A DNA stretch of 63,936 nt from an uncultured Eubacteriales bacterium (GCA_900318405.1 ONKP01000015.1:1-63936); one strand, 5' to 3'. Counted from the stretch's first letter, positions 16,664-26,943 are shown. Numbers and translations are program-made. Notes: generated by a model not told the origin, from the letters alone.

Positions 16664-19600
16664 ATGTACAGAAAAGCAGATCCGAATCAGAACATGCTGG
16701 AGAACGAGGAGAAAGTATCTCAGTTCTGGGAAGATCATGAGATCTTCAAGAAAAGCGTGGAGGAGAAGGAAGGCCATCCGGTCTATATGTTTTATGACGG
16801 ACCGCCTACAGCAAACGGAAAGCCTCATATCGGCCACGTGGAGACGCGTGTCATCAAGGATCTGATTCCGAGATACCGCACCATGAAGGGATACCAGGTG
16901 CCGAGAAAGGCAGGATGGGATACCCACGGTCTCCCGGTAGAGCTCGAGGTCGAGAAAGAGATCGGCATCGAGGGCAAGGATCAGATCGAGGAATACGGCA
17001 TCGAGCCTTTCATCAAGAAGTGCAAGGAATCTGTCTGGAAATACAAGGGTATGTGGGAAAAGTTTTCCCGCAAGGTCGGCTTCTGGGCCGATATGGAAAA
17101 TCCATATATCACCTATAAGGACGATTACATCGAGTCCGAATGGTGGGCACTGAAGGAGATCTGGAAGAAGGGTCTGCTCTACAAAGGATTCAAGGTTGTG
17201 CCCTACTGCCCGAGCTGCGGCACTCCGCTCTCATCGCATGAGGTGGCACAGGGATACAAGACGATCAAGGACAGGACAGCTGTTGTCCGCTTCAAGGTAA
17301 AGGGTGAGGACGTCTATTTCCTCGCGTGGACGACCACACCGTGGACATTGCCGTCCAATATCGCTCTCTGTGTGAACCCTGATGAGTCCTATGTAAAAGT
17401 AAAATGCGTCGACGGCTATACCTACTATCTGGCAGAGCCGCTCCTGGACAAGGTGCTGGGACCGCTGGCTGAGAAGAGAGAGGATCTCTCCGATACGGAG
17501 CCCCCGAAGGCTTATGAAATCCTTGAGACATACAAAGGCAGGGATCTGGAATACAAGGAGTATGAGCCGCTGTATCAGTGCGCGGCTGATGCTGTGGCAA
17601 AGCAGCACAAGAAGGCGTTTTTCGTGTACTGCGATGATTATGTAACAATGACCGATGGTACCGGTATTGTTCACATCGCGCCTGCTTTCGGTGAAGATGA
17701 TGCCCGTGTGGGACGTAAATATGACGCGCCCTTTGTTCAGATGGTCGATGATCATGGCCGCATGAAACCGGAGACAGGAAAATTCGCCGGCATGCGCTGC
17801 AAACCGACCCAGCATGAGATCAAAGATGAGGGAGCCATCAGCGCAGATCCCGAGGTTCTGAAGGATCTGGAGGAGAGAGAGCTTCTTTTCGCCGCACCGA
17901 AGGTGGAGCATGATTATCCGCACTGCTGGCGCTGCGACACACCGCTGATCTACTATGCGCGCGAGTCCTGGTTCATCAGGATGACGGCGGTCAAGGATGA
18001 CCTTGTCCGCAACAACAAGGAAATCAACTGGGTTCCGCCGACGATGGGCGAGGGCCGTTTCGGCAACTGGCTGGAGAATATTCAGGACTGGGCGATTTCC
18101 CGTAACCGTTACTGGGGCACACCGCTTCCGGTGTGGACCTGCCCTGACTGCGGCAAACAGATCTGCATCGGTTCCCGTCAGGAGCTGGCGGAGCTTTCCG
18201 GCAACCCGGACAACGCCCACGTAGAGCTGCACCGTCCGTATGTCGATGCGATCACGATCAAATGCCCGGACTGCGGCGGCGAGATGCATCGCGTGCCGGA
18301 GGTTATCGACTGCTGGTTTGATTCCGGTGCCTGCCCGTACGCAGAGCTCCACTATCCTTTTGAGAATAAGGATCTCTTCGAGAAACAGTTCCCGGCGAGC
18401 TTCATCTCCGAGGCTGTCGATCAGACGAGAGGCTGGTTCTATTCTCTGCACGCAGAGGCAACGCTGCTGTTCAACAGGCCGGCGTTCAAAAATGTCATCG
18501 TCATGGGCCTTGTCCTCGACAAGGACGGCAACAAGATGTCCAAGTCCAAGGGCAACGCCGTTGACCCGATGGATGCACTTGATAAATTCGGTGCGGATGC
18601 GATCCGCTGGTATTTCTACAATGCCAGTGCGCCGTGGCTTCCGAAGAAGTTCAGCGAAAAGGCTGTGACGGAGTACGCGGGACGATTCCTCGGCACGCTG
18701 TGGAACACCTATGCGTTCTGGGTTCTCTACGCCAATATCGACAAGTTCGACCCGACGAAGTACACGCTGGATTACGACAAGCTCTCCGTGATGGACCGCT
18801 GGCTCCTGTCCCGCATGAACACGATGGTTCGCGATGTAGACAGCAATATGTCGCAGTACCGCATCCCGGAAACAGCCAAGGCGCTGGAGTCTTTCGTGGA
18901 TGACATGAGCAACTGGTATGTGCGCCGTTCCAGAAGCCGTTTCTGGGCGGGCGGCATGGAGCAGGACAAGATCAATGCCTATATGACGCTTTATACGGCA
19001 CTTGTGACCGTATGCAAGGCGGCGGCACCGATGGTTCCGTTCATGACTGAGAGCATCTATCAGAATATCGTGCGCGGTGTGGATTCTTCCGCTCCGGAGA
19101 GCATCCATCTGTGCAGCTTCCCGACAGTGGACGAGTCGAAGATTGACGCGGATCTGGAGGCAAAGATGGCGCAGGTTATGCGGATCGTCGTACTCGGACG
19201 CTCTGCGCGTAATGCTTCCAATATCAAGAACCGCCAGCCGCTGTCAAAAATGTATGTGCGCATCGATGAGCCGCTCGATGATTTTTACACGGCGATCGTG
19301 CGTGAGGAGCTTAATGTCGGCGAGGTCATTTACGACAGCAGCCTGAAGGTACAGTATTCGCTGAAACCGCAGCTCAAGACCGTCGGACCGAAGTTCGGAA
19401 AGCTGGTCGGCGGCATCCGCAAGGCACTGGCAGGCATGAACGGCGCAGATGCAGTGGCAGAGCTGAAGGAGAACGGATCCCTGGTATTTACGGTTGACGG
19501 ACAGCAGGTCAGCCTCGGCAGAGAGGATCTGCTGATCGACATCGCCCAGACCGAGGGCTTCTCCACACAGTCGGACGGAACGGTAACTGTCATGCTGGAT

Positions 19601-19882
19601 ACAAAGCTGACACCGGAGCTGATCGAGCAGGGCTTTGTTGCCGAAATCATCAGCAAGATCCAGACGATGCGCAAGGAAGCGGGATTTGAGGTTATGGACC
19701 GCATCCGCGTATATGCAGAGGGCAGCGGAAAGATCGAGGAGATTCTCCGTGCCAACGATGCGAGGATCAGAAAGACGGTAATGGCCGATGAGATCATCAC
19801 CGGTGAAACAAAAGGTTACGTAAAGGACTGGAAGATCAATTCTGAGGACGTGACACTTGGCGTCGAAAAAACGGGAGGCTGA
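16664..19882 (+). CDS. ileS: Isoleucyl-tRNA synthetase, long clostridial form
   Basis: Charges tRNA-Ile, with editing of valine. The 1072-residue class I enzyme has the HIGH motif at residues 55-58 (PTANGKPHIGH) and KMSKS at 624-628. The editing domain contains the TTTPWTLPSN segment, and the anticodon-binding helices follow. The sequence resembles the long IleRS of clostridia (GWDTHGLPVELEVEKEIG, FWADMENPYITY). ATG 16664 has a strong GAAGGAGG site. The 80-bp leader shows no T-box sequence, unlike many Firmicute ileS genes. It ends 5 bp before glycogen phosphorylase, an unusual partner. Confidence 0.97.
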   Translation: MYRKADPNQNMLENEEKVSQFWEDHEIFKKSVEEKEGHPVYMFYDGPPTANGKPHIGHVETRVIKDLIPRYRTMKGYQVPRKAGWDTHGLPVELEVEKEIGIEGKDQIEEYGIEPFIKKCKESVWKYKGMWEKFSRKVGFWADMENPYITYKDDYIESEWWALKEIWKKGLLYKGFKVVPYCPSCGTPLSSHEVAQGYKTIKDRTAVVRFKVKGEDVYFLAWTTTPWTLPSNIALCVNPDESYVKVKCVDGYTYYLAEPLLDKVLGPLAEKREDLSDTEPPKAYEILETYKGRDLEYKEYEPLYQCAADAVAKQHKKAFFVYCDDYVTMTDGTGIVHIAPAFGEDDARVGRKYDAPFVQMVDDHGRMKPETGKFAGMRCKPTQHEIKDEGAISADPEVLKDLEERELLFAAPKVEHDYPHCWRCDTPLIYYARESWFIRMTAVKDDLVRNNKEINWVPPTMGEGRFGNWLENIQDWAISRNRYWGTPLPVWTCPDCGKQICIGSRQELAELSGNPDNAHVELHRPYVDAITIKCPDCGGEMHRVPEVIDCWFDSGACPYAELHYPFENKDLFEKQFPASFISEAVDQTRGWFYSLHAEATLLFNRPAFKNVIVMGLVLDKDGNKMSKSKGNAVDPMDALDKFGADAIRWYFYNASAPWLPKKFSEKAVTEYAGRFLGTLWNTYAFWVLYANIDKFDPTKYTLDYDKLSVMDRWLLSRMNTMVRDVDSNMSQYRIPETAKALESFVDDMSNWYVRRSRSRFWAGGMEQDKINAYMTLYTALVTVCKAAAPMVPFMTESIYQNIVRGVDSSAPESIHLCSFPTVDESKIDADLEAKMAQVMRIVVLGRSARNASNIKNRQPLSKMYVRIDEPLDDFYTAIVREELNVGEVIYDSSLKVQYSLKPQLKTVGPKFGKLVGGIRKALAGMNGADAVAELKENGSLVFTVDGQQVSLGREDLLIDIAQTEGFSTQSDGTVTVMLDTKLTPELIEQGFVAEIISKIQTMRKEAGFEVMDRIRVYAEGSGKIEEILRANDARIRKTVMADEIITGETKGYVKDWKINSEDVTLGVEKTGG

Positions 19883-19887
19883 AGCTT

Positions 19888-22398
19888 ATGATGAATCCGC
19901 TGTTTAAAAAGGAGACGTTTAAGAAGGAAGTTCGGGATGAAATCCGCAGACTTTTCCGTACCACGCTGGAAGAGGCGACAGAGCACCAGATCTATCAGGC
20001 TGTATGCTATGTGGTGAAGGATGTGATCATTGACAACTGGATGGCCACACAGCAGGAGATGAAAAAAGACGATCCGAAGATCGTGTACTACATGTCGATG
20101 GAGTTCCTCACGGGACGCTACCTCGGCAACAACCTGCTGGCGCTCAGCGCTTACGGCGAGGTAAAAGACGCCCTCGCCGAGATGGGCATTGATATCGATG
20201 CCATTGAGGATGAGGAGCGTGATCCGGCTCTTGGAAACGGCGGTCTCGGAAGACTTGCCGCCTGCTTCATGGATTCTCTGTCCACCCTGGGCTATGCGGC
20301 CTACGGGTGCGGCATCCGCTATCATTACGGCATGTTCCGTCAGGAGATCCGCGACGGTTATCAGGTGGAAGAGCCTGATAACTGGCTGGCAGACGGCAGC
20401 TATCCGTTCGAGCTGAAACGGCCCGAATACGCCAAGGAGATCAAATTCGGCGGCTACGTAGCCGTCGATTACGATCCGGCGACAGGCAGGAACTATTATC
20501 ATCAGGAGGGATGCCAGACCGTACGGGCCATCCCCTATGATCTGCCGGTTGTCGGCTTTGGCAACAACATGGTGAATACGCTGCGAATCTGGGATGCAGA
20601 GGCGATCAATGATTTTTCCCTTGATTCCTTCGATAAGGGCGATTATCACAAGGCGGTGGAGCAGGAAAATCTGGCGCACACCCTCACAGAGGTTCTCTAT
20701 CCGAACGACAATCATATGGCCGGTAAGGAACTGCGCCTGCGCCAGCAGTATTTCTTCGTATCTGCCAGCGTGCAGACCGCAGTGAAAAAATATCTGAAGC
20801 GGCACGACGATATTCACGGCCTCTATCAGAAGGCCTGCTTCCATATGAATGATACGCATCCGACGCTGACCGTGCCGGAGCTGATGCGTATCCTTCTGGA
20901 CGAGCAGCACCTTGGGTGGGATGAGGCATGGGCACTCACGACCAAATGCTGCGCCTATACGAACCACACGATCATGAGTGAGGCGCTGGAGAAATGGCCG
21001 ATCGAGCTTTTCTCCCGTCTGCTGCCGAGAATCTATCAGATCGTTGAGGAGATCAACCGCCGTTTCTGCAATCAGATCACGGCGAAGTACCCGAACAATG
21101 CACAGGACAAGATCCGCTCGATGGCGATCATCTACGACGGACAGGTACGTATGGCGAACCTCGCGATCGTCGGCGGTTTTTCCGTCAACGGTGTGGCGGA
21201 GCTTCATACGGAGATCCTCGAGAAGAGGGAGCTGCATGATTTTTATGAGCTGTGGCCGGAGAAGTTCAGCAACAAGACGAACGGCATCACGCAGCGGCGT
21301 TTCCTGCTCCACGGTGATCCGCTTCTTGCCAAATGGGTGACGGATCATGTGGGCAGCGAGTGGACGACGGATCTGGACCGCATCAAGGGGCTTGCTGTCT
21401 ATGCGGATGATGAGAAGGCACAGGCGGAGTTCATGAATATCAAGTACCAGAACAAGGTACGCCTCGCCCGCTATATCCTTGCGCATAACGGCATCGAAGT
21501 GGATCCGCGGTCGATCTTTGATGTGCAGGTCAAGCGTCTGCATGAGTACAAGCGGCAGCTGTTGAATATTCTTCACGTGATGTATCTCTACCGCAAGATC
21601 CAGATGCACCCGGATCTGCCCTTCTATCCGAGGACATTTATTTTTGGCGCGAAGGCCAGTGCCGGCTATGAGCGCGCGAAGATGATCATTAAGCTGATCA
21701 ACAACGTGGCGGATGTCATCAATAACGACAAGAGCATCAACGGAAAGCTGAAAGTCGTGTTCATCGAGGACTACAGAGTCAGCAACGCCGAGGGTATTTT
21801 TGCCGCGGCGGATGTATCCGAGCAGATCTCGACGGCTTCGAAGGAAGCTTCCGGCACATCGAACATGAAGTTCATGCTGAACGGTGCGCTGACGCTCGGA
21901 ACGATGGACGGCGCCAACGTAGAGATCGTTCGTGAGGTGGGCGATGAAAATGCGTTTATCTTCGGACTCTCGGCGGATCTTGTCATCGAGTATGAGCGCA
22001 ACGGCGGATATGATCCGATGTGGTATTTCAACAACGACCCGGATATCCGCGACGTCCTGATGCAGCTGATCAACGGCAGATATTCCGGCGGAGACATGCA
22101 GATGTTCCGCGATATCTACAATTCCCTGCTGTACCCGGTCAACGGCGCAAGAGCCGACCAGTATTTCATTCTGGCGGATTTCAAGCCGTACGCAGCCGCG
22201 CAGGAGAGGGTTGAGGCCAAGTACCGCAATGAAGAGGCATGGGCGAAGAGCGCCATCCTCAATGTAGCGCATGCAGGACGGTTCAGCTCTGACCGTACGA
22301 TTCAGGAATACGTCGATGATATCTGGCATCTGGACAAGATGACCGTGCCGGATCCGGCGGAGGAAGAGCGGAAGGCAGTCAGAAAGTCGAAAAAGTAA
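19888..22398 (+). CDS. glgP: Glycogen/maltodextrin phosphorylase
   Basis: PLP-dependent enzyme that releases glucose-1-phosphate from alpha-1,4-glucans. The 836-residue protein has the usual family length and the pyridoxal-phosphate motif EASGTSNMKFMLNGALTLGT with Lys661 as the expected Schiff-base residue. GNGGLGRLAACFMDS and KTNGITQRR are also canonical. The first ATG (19888) follows the ileS stop by 5 bp with GGGAGG at the end of ileS as ribosome-binding site, so the two are probably cotranscribed. A second ATG at 19891 is equally possible. The last 15 residues are a charged tail. A strong terminator follows. Confidence 0.96.
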   Translation: MMNPLFKKETFKKEVRDEIRRLFRTTLEEATEHQIYQAVCYVVKDVIIDNWMATQQEMKKDDPKIVYYMSMEFLTGRYLGNNLLALSAYGEVKDALAEMGIDIDAIEDEERDPALGNGGLGRLAACFMDSLSTLGYAAYGCGIRYHYGMFRQEIRDGYQVEEPDNWLADGSYPFELKRPEYAKEIKFGGYVAVDYDPATGRNYYHQEGCQTVRAIPYDLPVVGFGNNMVNTLRIWDAEAINDFSLDSFDKGDYHKAVEQENLAHTLTEVLYPNDNHMAGKELRLRQQYFFVSASVQTAVKKYLKRHDDIHGLYQKACFHMNDTHPTLTVPELMRILLDEQHLGWDEAWALTTKCCAYTNHTIMSEALEKWPIELFSRLLPRIYQIVEEINRRFCNQITAKYPNNAQDKIRSMAIIYDGQVRMANLAIVGGFSVNGVAELHTEILEKRELHDFYELWPEKFSNKTNGITQRRFLLHGDPLLAKWVTDHVGSEWTTDLDRIKGLAVYADDEKAQAEFMNIKYQNKVRLARYILAHNGIEVDPRSIFDVQVKRLHEYKRQLLNILHVMYLYRKIQMHPDLPFYPRTFIFGAKASAGYERAKMIIKLINNVADVINNDKSINGKLKVVFIEDYRVSNAEGIFAAADVSEQISTASKEASGTSNMKFMLNGALTLGTMDGANVEIVREVGDENAFIFGLSADLVIEYERNGGYDPMWYFNNDPDIRDVLMQLINGRYSGGDMQMFRDIYNSLLYPVNGARADQYFILADFKPYAAAQERVEAKYRNEEAWAKSAILNVAHAGRFSSDRTIQEYVDDIWHLDKMTVPDPAEEERKAVRKSKK

Positions 22399-22452
22399 AC
22401 GGCTGCTCTGCTGCTCTGCGCTGATTGGTGAAGTTTACAGAAACTGACACAG

Positions 22453-22505
22453 GCGGATGTATGCGCAGGAGAGCATAAAGTCCTTTGCGCATGCATCCGC
22501 GTTTT
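22453..22505 (+). terminator. Terminator after glgP
   Basis: A 15-bp stem with one mismatch (22453-22467 with 22486-22500, 18-nt loop) is followed by GTTTT. It lies 55 bp after glgP. The remaining gap to 22741 has a TATAAT at 22567-22572, a possible -10 for the next gene, without a clear -35. Confidence 0.8.
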
Positions 22506-22740
22506 CACAACCACTCTTTGGCAGCCACTGTCACAGTTCGTGCTTTATTTATTTGAGCTTTTGAAATATAATGTACGTGATTTTTTATGCCTGTGATCCG
22601 TGGAACGGGGAAAAGGGGTTCCTGTCGCGGGGAGGTATAAGGGATGAGTTATGGCGAAAACGGGCGCATACGCGGATATACGCATCACGGCGTTTTCGTT
22701 CGGGGAGTATAAATTGCGGTGATAAGCGGGAGGAAACACG

Positions 22741-25656
22741 ATGGACAGAGAGGAATACCGTGAGAAGCTGGATCAGCTGACAGACGCGGTCAGTGACAGG
22801 GATTATACCAGAGCCCTGAACATCGCGGATGAGATCGACTGGCGGCGGGTGAAGAGCCTGAACACGCTGAATATGGTAGCCGATATCTACGAGATGAACA
22901 GGGAATATGAGGCGGAAAAGAAGATTCTGCTTCTGGCCTATGAGAAAGCTTCGATCGGAAGGAGTATTCTGTACCGTCTCGTTGAAGTGTGTCTGAAACT
23001 GAATCAGATCGGCGAAGCGGAAAAGTATTTCAAAGAATATTCAAAGACGGCAAAAAATGACAGCTCCCGCTGTGTTCTCCAGTATAAGCTTTATAAGGCG
23101 ACGAAGGCACCGCTCGAGGCGCAGATCGATGTACTTGAGGAGTACCGGGATAAGGAGTATACGGAGCGATGGGCCTATGAGCTTGCGACACTGTATGCCA
23201 AAGCCGGTGACAAGAAGCGCTGCGTAGACACATGTGATGATTTGATTCTCTGGTTTGGGGACGGTAAATACGTTCTGAAAGCCATGAGGCTGAAAATGCG
23301 CTATGCGCAGCTGACACCGGCTCAGGAAAAAAGCTACAGGCGCATGATGGACATGGGCGGCTATGATTCGGCACCCTGTGAAATCGACCGGGTGGAGGCT
23401 GATGCAGAGGACCGCGCAGGGGCGAGACTGTATCATGAGGCCGGACTTACGTCCTCCGGCAGAGAAAAAACAGCGCCTCATGTCGTGGCGTCTGCGGGAC
23501 AGAGACCGGATGAGGAGGAGACTCAGGCTCAGGCTAAAACCCCGGCTCAGGCCAGGACACCGGTTCAGACTAAGAAGTACGGTGACAGGCCGTCAGATGC
23601 CGGCAATACAGCTGACATGATAGCTGAAGATACGGATGAAGATACCGCTGAGAATGCATCAGCAGCTGATGATTTTTCCGACGGCGGAGATGGACAGCCG
23701 GAGAGCAGGGATACAGACACAGCTGAAGTTCCGTCGGACAGCGCATCAGCCGGAAACGGACGTGCTGCGGCAAAATCATCCGGCGGTTTCCGGAACCGTG
23801 TTGTCAGGACAATCAGTGATATCATCGGAGCGGGCAGTGATGACCGCGATGATATGTTTGGTGATATCGATGCCGAATACAGGAGTGTTGACGAGGAAGA
23901 GCCGGCAGAGGAACAGACGGAGAAAGAGGGGACAGAACAGGGACTTCATCTCCGTCAGCTGAAGGATGATCTGCACGATCATACGAAAACGCCTGACACC
24001 GAAGCTGAGGACAGCGACGACGGGGAGACCGATGCGGACAGGACAAAGGTCTTCCGGCGGAACAGCGTTCGGGTTCAGCGGGATGGTTCTCTTGATCTCG
24101 GTGCTTTTCTGAATGATTCGGCAAAGGAAATGGCTTCCGATATCAGTAAGGACGAAGTCGATGAAGAGCCGCTACCTTCAACGGACAGTACGGCTGCGGC
24201 TTCGGCTGTGGATGATACGGTGAAAGCTGGTGGCACTGCAGCTTCAGCAGATGATGCTTCGAAGGCCGATGAGACCGCGGAAGCAGATGACACCGCAGCT
24301 TCGGCAGCGGATGCAATGGCAGAAGCAGATGCTGCTGCGGTTCCAGCTGCGGATGAAACGGCAGAAACTGATCATGCAGCTTCAGCTGACAATGCTGCGG
24401 AGGCCGATGAGACCGCAGAACCAGAGAATGCGACGGAGATGACAGATATGAAAGAAACAGGAGAAGCAGCAGATATGACAGAGACGAATGCCGATGCAGC
24501 TGTGAAGGCGGACGGAGCAGTAGAAATCTCTGCTGATTCATCTGCCGCAGGCAATGGACCGGTTGTCGCGAAGTCGGCAGCGGATGCCCTGCAGGGACTG
24601 AAGGAAGGTGTAGAAGCAGAAAAAGCACAGGCCGAGAAGGAAGAAGCTGTCAGGACTGCTGCATCGGATGATGACACCGATATGAAGGTTGTTCCTGACA
24701 AACCGAAGAAAAAACCTCATTACATCGAGGAGCTGGAGGTTCCGGATCCGGAGCCCACAGAAGAGGAAAAGAAACACCATACACATACCATTTCGCTTGA
24801 TACCATCGGTGAGAATACCGTTCCGATCTCCATTGACAAGATCCTGAGCGAGGAGACACCGGAAGAGCGCAGAATCCGTATCCTGAACAAGGCGAAACCG
24901 ACCAGAATGAGCGAGGAGCAGCGGAAGATATTCACGTATTTTGCCCGCGTTCCCGGCATGGACGGCCAGATCCTGGAGGCTGTGAACAGCGTATATACCC
25001 ATGCGGGAGAGAAAACATCCATGCATGGCAATATCGCCATCATGGGAGCGCGCGGATGCGGCAAGTCAAGGCTGGCGCACGGACTGATCGTTGCCATGTG
25101 CCGTGATCTCGGACTGGAAGCCTGCAAGATGGCGCGTATCAACGGTAAGACGCTGAATAAAAAGGATGCGGCAAAGGTGATTTCGGTCATGGCCGGCGGC
25201 TTCCTGATCATTGAGGATATTACCAATGTCACGGAAGCTACACTGAAGACACTCAACCAGGCAATGGAGTTCCGCACCGACCGTCTCGTTGTCATTATCG
25301 AGGATGAGAAGACGAGAATGCGCGCCTTCCTGAAGTCACATCCGCAGTTTGCGGCCAAATTTGACAAGGTGATTTCCGTTCCGGTGTTCACAAATGATGA
25401 GCTTGTGACGTTTGCACGTACCTATGCGACAGAGAACGGATGCAAGATCGATGATCTCGCGATTCTCGCACTGTATACGATCATCGGAAATATGCAGTCG
25501 GAGGAAGAACCTGCCACGATCTCGGATGTGAAGGAAATCATTGACGGTGCTATCCTTCATGCGACGAAGGGACGCCGCAGACATGGAAGCTATGATGCAG
25601 AGAAGACAGGCAAGTGGATCATCATCCATGAGAAAGATCTGACTGCCAACGGCTAA
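22741..25656 (+). CDS. Large TPR-like / acidic linker / CbbX-SpoVK-like AAA+ protein, function unknown
   Basis: A 971-residue protein in three parts. Residues 1-215 are alpha-helical and look like tetratricopeptide-type repeats. Residues about 215-690 are low complexity, rich in Ala, Asp, Glu and Thr, with a basic patch near 340 (SSGGFRNRVVRTISDI). Residues about 700-960 form an AAA+ ATPase: Walker A GARGCGKS (769-776), a Walker-B-like strand FLIIED (821-826) with the usual DE order reversed, and a CbbX/SpoVK-like stretch (MRAFLKSHPQFAAKF) where the arginine-finger position is Lys873. No membrane segment or signal is visible. It stands alone behind the glgP terminator. I do not know its function; a scaffold or remodelling ATPase with a flexible spacer is a guess. 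Confidence 0.8.
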   Translation: MDREEYREKLDQLTDAVSDRDYTRALNIADEIDWRRVKSLNTLNMVADIYEMNREYEAEKKILLLAYEKASIGRSILYRLVEVCLKLNQIGEAEKYFKEYSKTAKNDSSRCVLQYKLYKATKAPLEAQIDVLEEYRDKEYTERWAYELATLYAKAGDKKRCVDTCDDLILWFGDGKYVLKAMRLKMRYAQLTPAQEKSYRRMMDMGGYDSAPCEIDRVEADAEDRAGARLYHEAGLTSSGREKTAPHVVASAGQRPDEEETQAQAKTPAQARTPVQTKKYGDRPSDAGNTADMIAEDTDEDTAENASAADDFSDGGDGQPESRDTDTAEVPSDSASAGNGRAAAKSSGGFRNRVVRTISDIIGAGSDDRDDMFGDIDAEYRSVDEEEPAEEQTEKEGTEQGLHLRQLKDDLHDHTKTPDTEAEDSDDGETDADRTKVFRRNSVRVQRDGSLDLGAFLNDSAKEMASDISKDEVDEEPLPSTDSTAAASAVDDTVKAGGTAASADDASKADETAEADDTAASAADAMAEADAAAVPAADETAETDHAASADNAAEADETAEPENATEMTDMKETGEAADMTETNADAAVKADGAVEISADSSAAGNGPVVAKSAADALQGLKEGVEAEKAQAEKEEAVRTAASDDDTDMKVVPDKPKKKPHYIEELEVPDPEPTEEEKKHHTHTISLDTIGENTVPISIDKILSEETPEERRIRILNKAKPTRMSEEQRKIFTYFARVPGMDGQILEAVNSVYTHAGEKTSMHGNIAIMGARGCGKSRLAHGLIVAMCRDLGLEACKMARINGKTLNKKDAAKVISVMAGGFLIIEDITNVTEATLKTLNQAMEFRTDRLVVIIEDEKTRMRAFLKSHPQFAAKFDKVISVPVFTNDELVTFARTYATENGCKIDDLAILALYTIIGNMQSEEEPATISDVKEIIDGAILHATKGRRRHGSYDAEKTGKWIIIHEKDLTANG

Positions 25657-25659
25657 CAG

Positions 25660-25700
25660 GATGAGGATCGTGAGAGCGCGAAGCTCCTGCGGTCCTCATC
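25660..25700 (+). terminator. Stem-loop after the TPR/AAA+ gene
   Basis: An 11-bp stem with one G-T pair (25660-25670 with 25690-25700, 19-nt loop) begins 4 bp after the stop and is followed by GCTTTA. The T tail is short. Confidence 0.55.
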
Positions 25701-25708
25701 GCTTTACT

Positions 25709-25770
25709 GCGAATACTTGCAGCGACACGAGAGCACATAGTGCGAAGTGGCGCGTAGACTTATACAGTAC
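25709..25770. repeat. Intergenic repeat element, copy A
   Basis: Contains GCGAATACTTGCAG (25709-25722) and then GAGCAC...GAAGTGGCGCGTA. Both blocks recur, in the opposite orientation and with block order changed, at 49491-49540. The 188-bp gap before rsmA is otherwise empty. Confidence 0.55.
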
Positions 25771-25844
25771 TGTGGCAGCTTGCAGGATGTGGATGTTTAC
25801 TGTATGACACAGCACTGCACGTTCATACGATTGGATGAAAAATA

Positions 25845-26735
25845 ATGGATAAGATGACACCGTGGCTGGCAGAACCTGCCCGCACGATTGAAATCCTTCA
25901 GAAATATGATTTTCACTTTCAGAAAAAATACGGACAGAATTTCCTCATTGATCCGCATGTGCTGGATCGGATCATATCCGCTTCGGGTGTTTCAGAGGAT
26001 GATACGGTTCTGGAGATCGGCCCGGGTATCGGTACGCTGACACAGTATCTTGCTTATGCCGCCCGCCGTGTATATGCCGTGGAAATTGACCGTAATCTGA
26101 TCCCGATCCTGACCGGGGATACCCTGAAGGACTGGGACAACGTGACGGTGATCAACGGCGATATCATGGATATGGACCTCCCGGCGTTTGTCCGTGAGCA
26201 CAATGACGGGAAACCGGTACGTGTCGTGGCCAATCTTCCCTACTACATCACGACGCCGATCCTGATGAAAATTCTGGAATCGGGGATGCCCTGTCTCTCC
26301 ATCACAGTGATGGTGCAGGCTGAGGTTGCCGATCGTATGCGCGCAGAACCGGGATCAAAGGACTACGGGGCTCTGTCACTCGCCGTCAGGTACTATTCGG
26401 TACCGGAGATCGGCGCGCAGGTGCCGCCGAACTGTTTTATGCCGCGCCCGAAGGTCGGCAGTACCGTGATCAGTCTTCGCGTGCGAAGACCGGAGGAACG
26501 CGTCCGCACAGCGGATGAGACCATGCTTTCCCGTGTGATACGGGCTTCTTTCGCCCAGCGCAGAAAAACGCTTTATAACGGGCTCCGCAACAGTGAAGAA
26601 CTGCAGTGTCCGCAGGAACTGGCAGCGGAGGCAATCCGTGAGGCGGGACTTCCGGAGAACGTGCGCGGAGAAGAGCTTTCCCTCGAAGATTTTGCGCGCG
26701 TTGCGGATATCCTTTATGCAAGGCAGAGAGTGTGA
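25845..26735 (+). CDS. rsmA: 16S rRNA (adenine1518/1519-N6) dimethyltransferase
   Basis: KsgA/RsmA dimethylates two adjacent adenines in the 3' hairpin of 16S rRNA, a late step of small-subunit assembly. The 296-residue protein has an N-terminal YGQNFLIDPHVLDRI, the SAM-binding motif LEIGPGIGTLTQYLA and the catalytic NLPYYITTPILMK (NLPY) motif. The C-terminal helical domain contains SFAQRRKTLYNGL, typical of the family. ATG 25845 is preceded by a weak GGATGA. Length and motifs are canonical. Confidence 0.96.
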   Translation: MDKMTPWLAEPARTIEILQKYDFHFQKKYGQNFLIDPHVLDRIISASGVSEDDTVLEIGPGIGTLTQYLAYAARRVYAVEIDRNLIPILTGDTLKDWDNVTVINGDIMDMDLPAFVREHNDGKPVRVVANLPYYITTPILMKILESGMPCLSITVMVQAEVADRMRAEPGSKDYGALSLAVRYYSVPEIGAQVPPNCFMPRPKVGSTVISLRVRRPEERVRTADETMLSRVIRASFAQRRKTLYNGLRNSEELQCPQELAAEAIREAGLPENVRGEELSLEDFARVADILYARQRV

Positions 26736-26943
26736 AAACAGAATACCTGGCATGGACTTTCAGTACGGGATTTCTTTTGCGCAGCGGGTAAATGGCCGGT
26801 GTGCGATACATATTTCAGATACGAAGAATATAATTTGTACAATATGTATATAATTTCGAATAATAGCATACGAAATGACGAAACAAAAAGTGAATACTGT
26901 GTGAAAAGTTTGTAAAAAGCTGTATTTAGCGTCGGAAATGTAC

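Noticed and set aside
19816-22329. 837-codon open frame on the minus strand opposite glgP
   Set aside because: It mirrors glgP, a fully conserved enzyme gene, and has no recognisable domain. Long antisense frames are expected in this GC-rich codon usage. The same applies to 17231-19108 opposite ileS, 31130-32677 opposite nrdD and 37438-39222 opposite ftsH.
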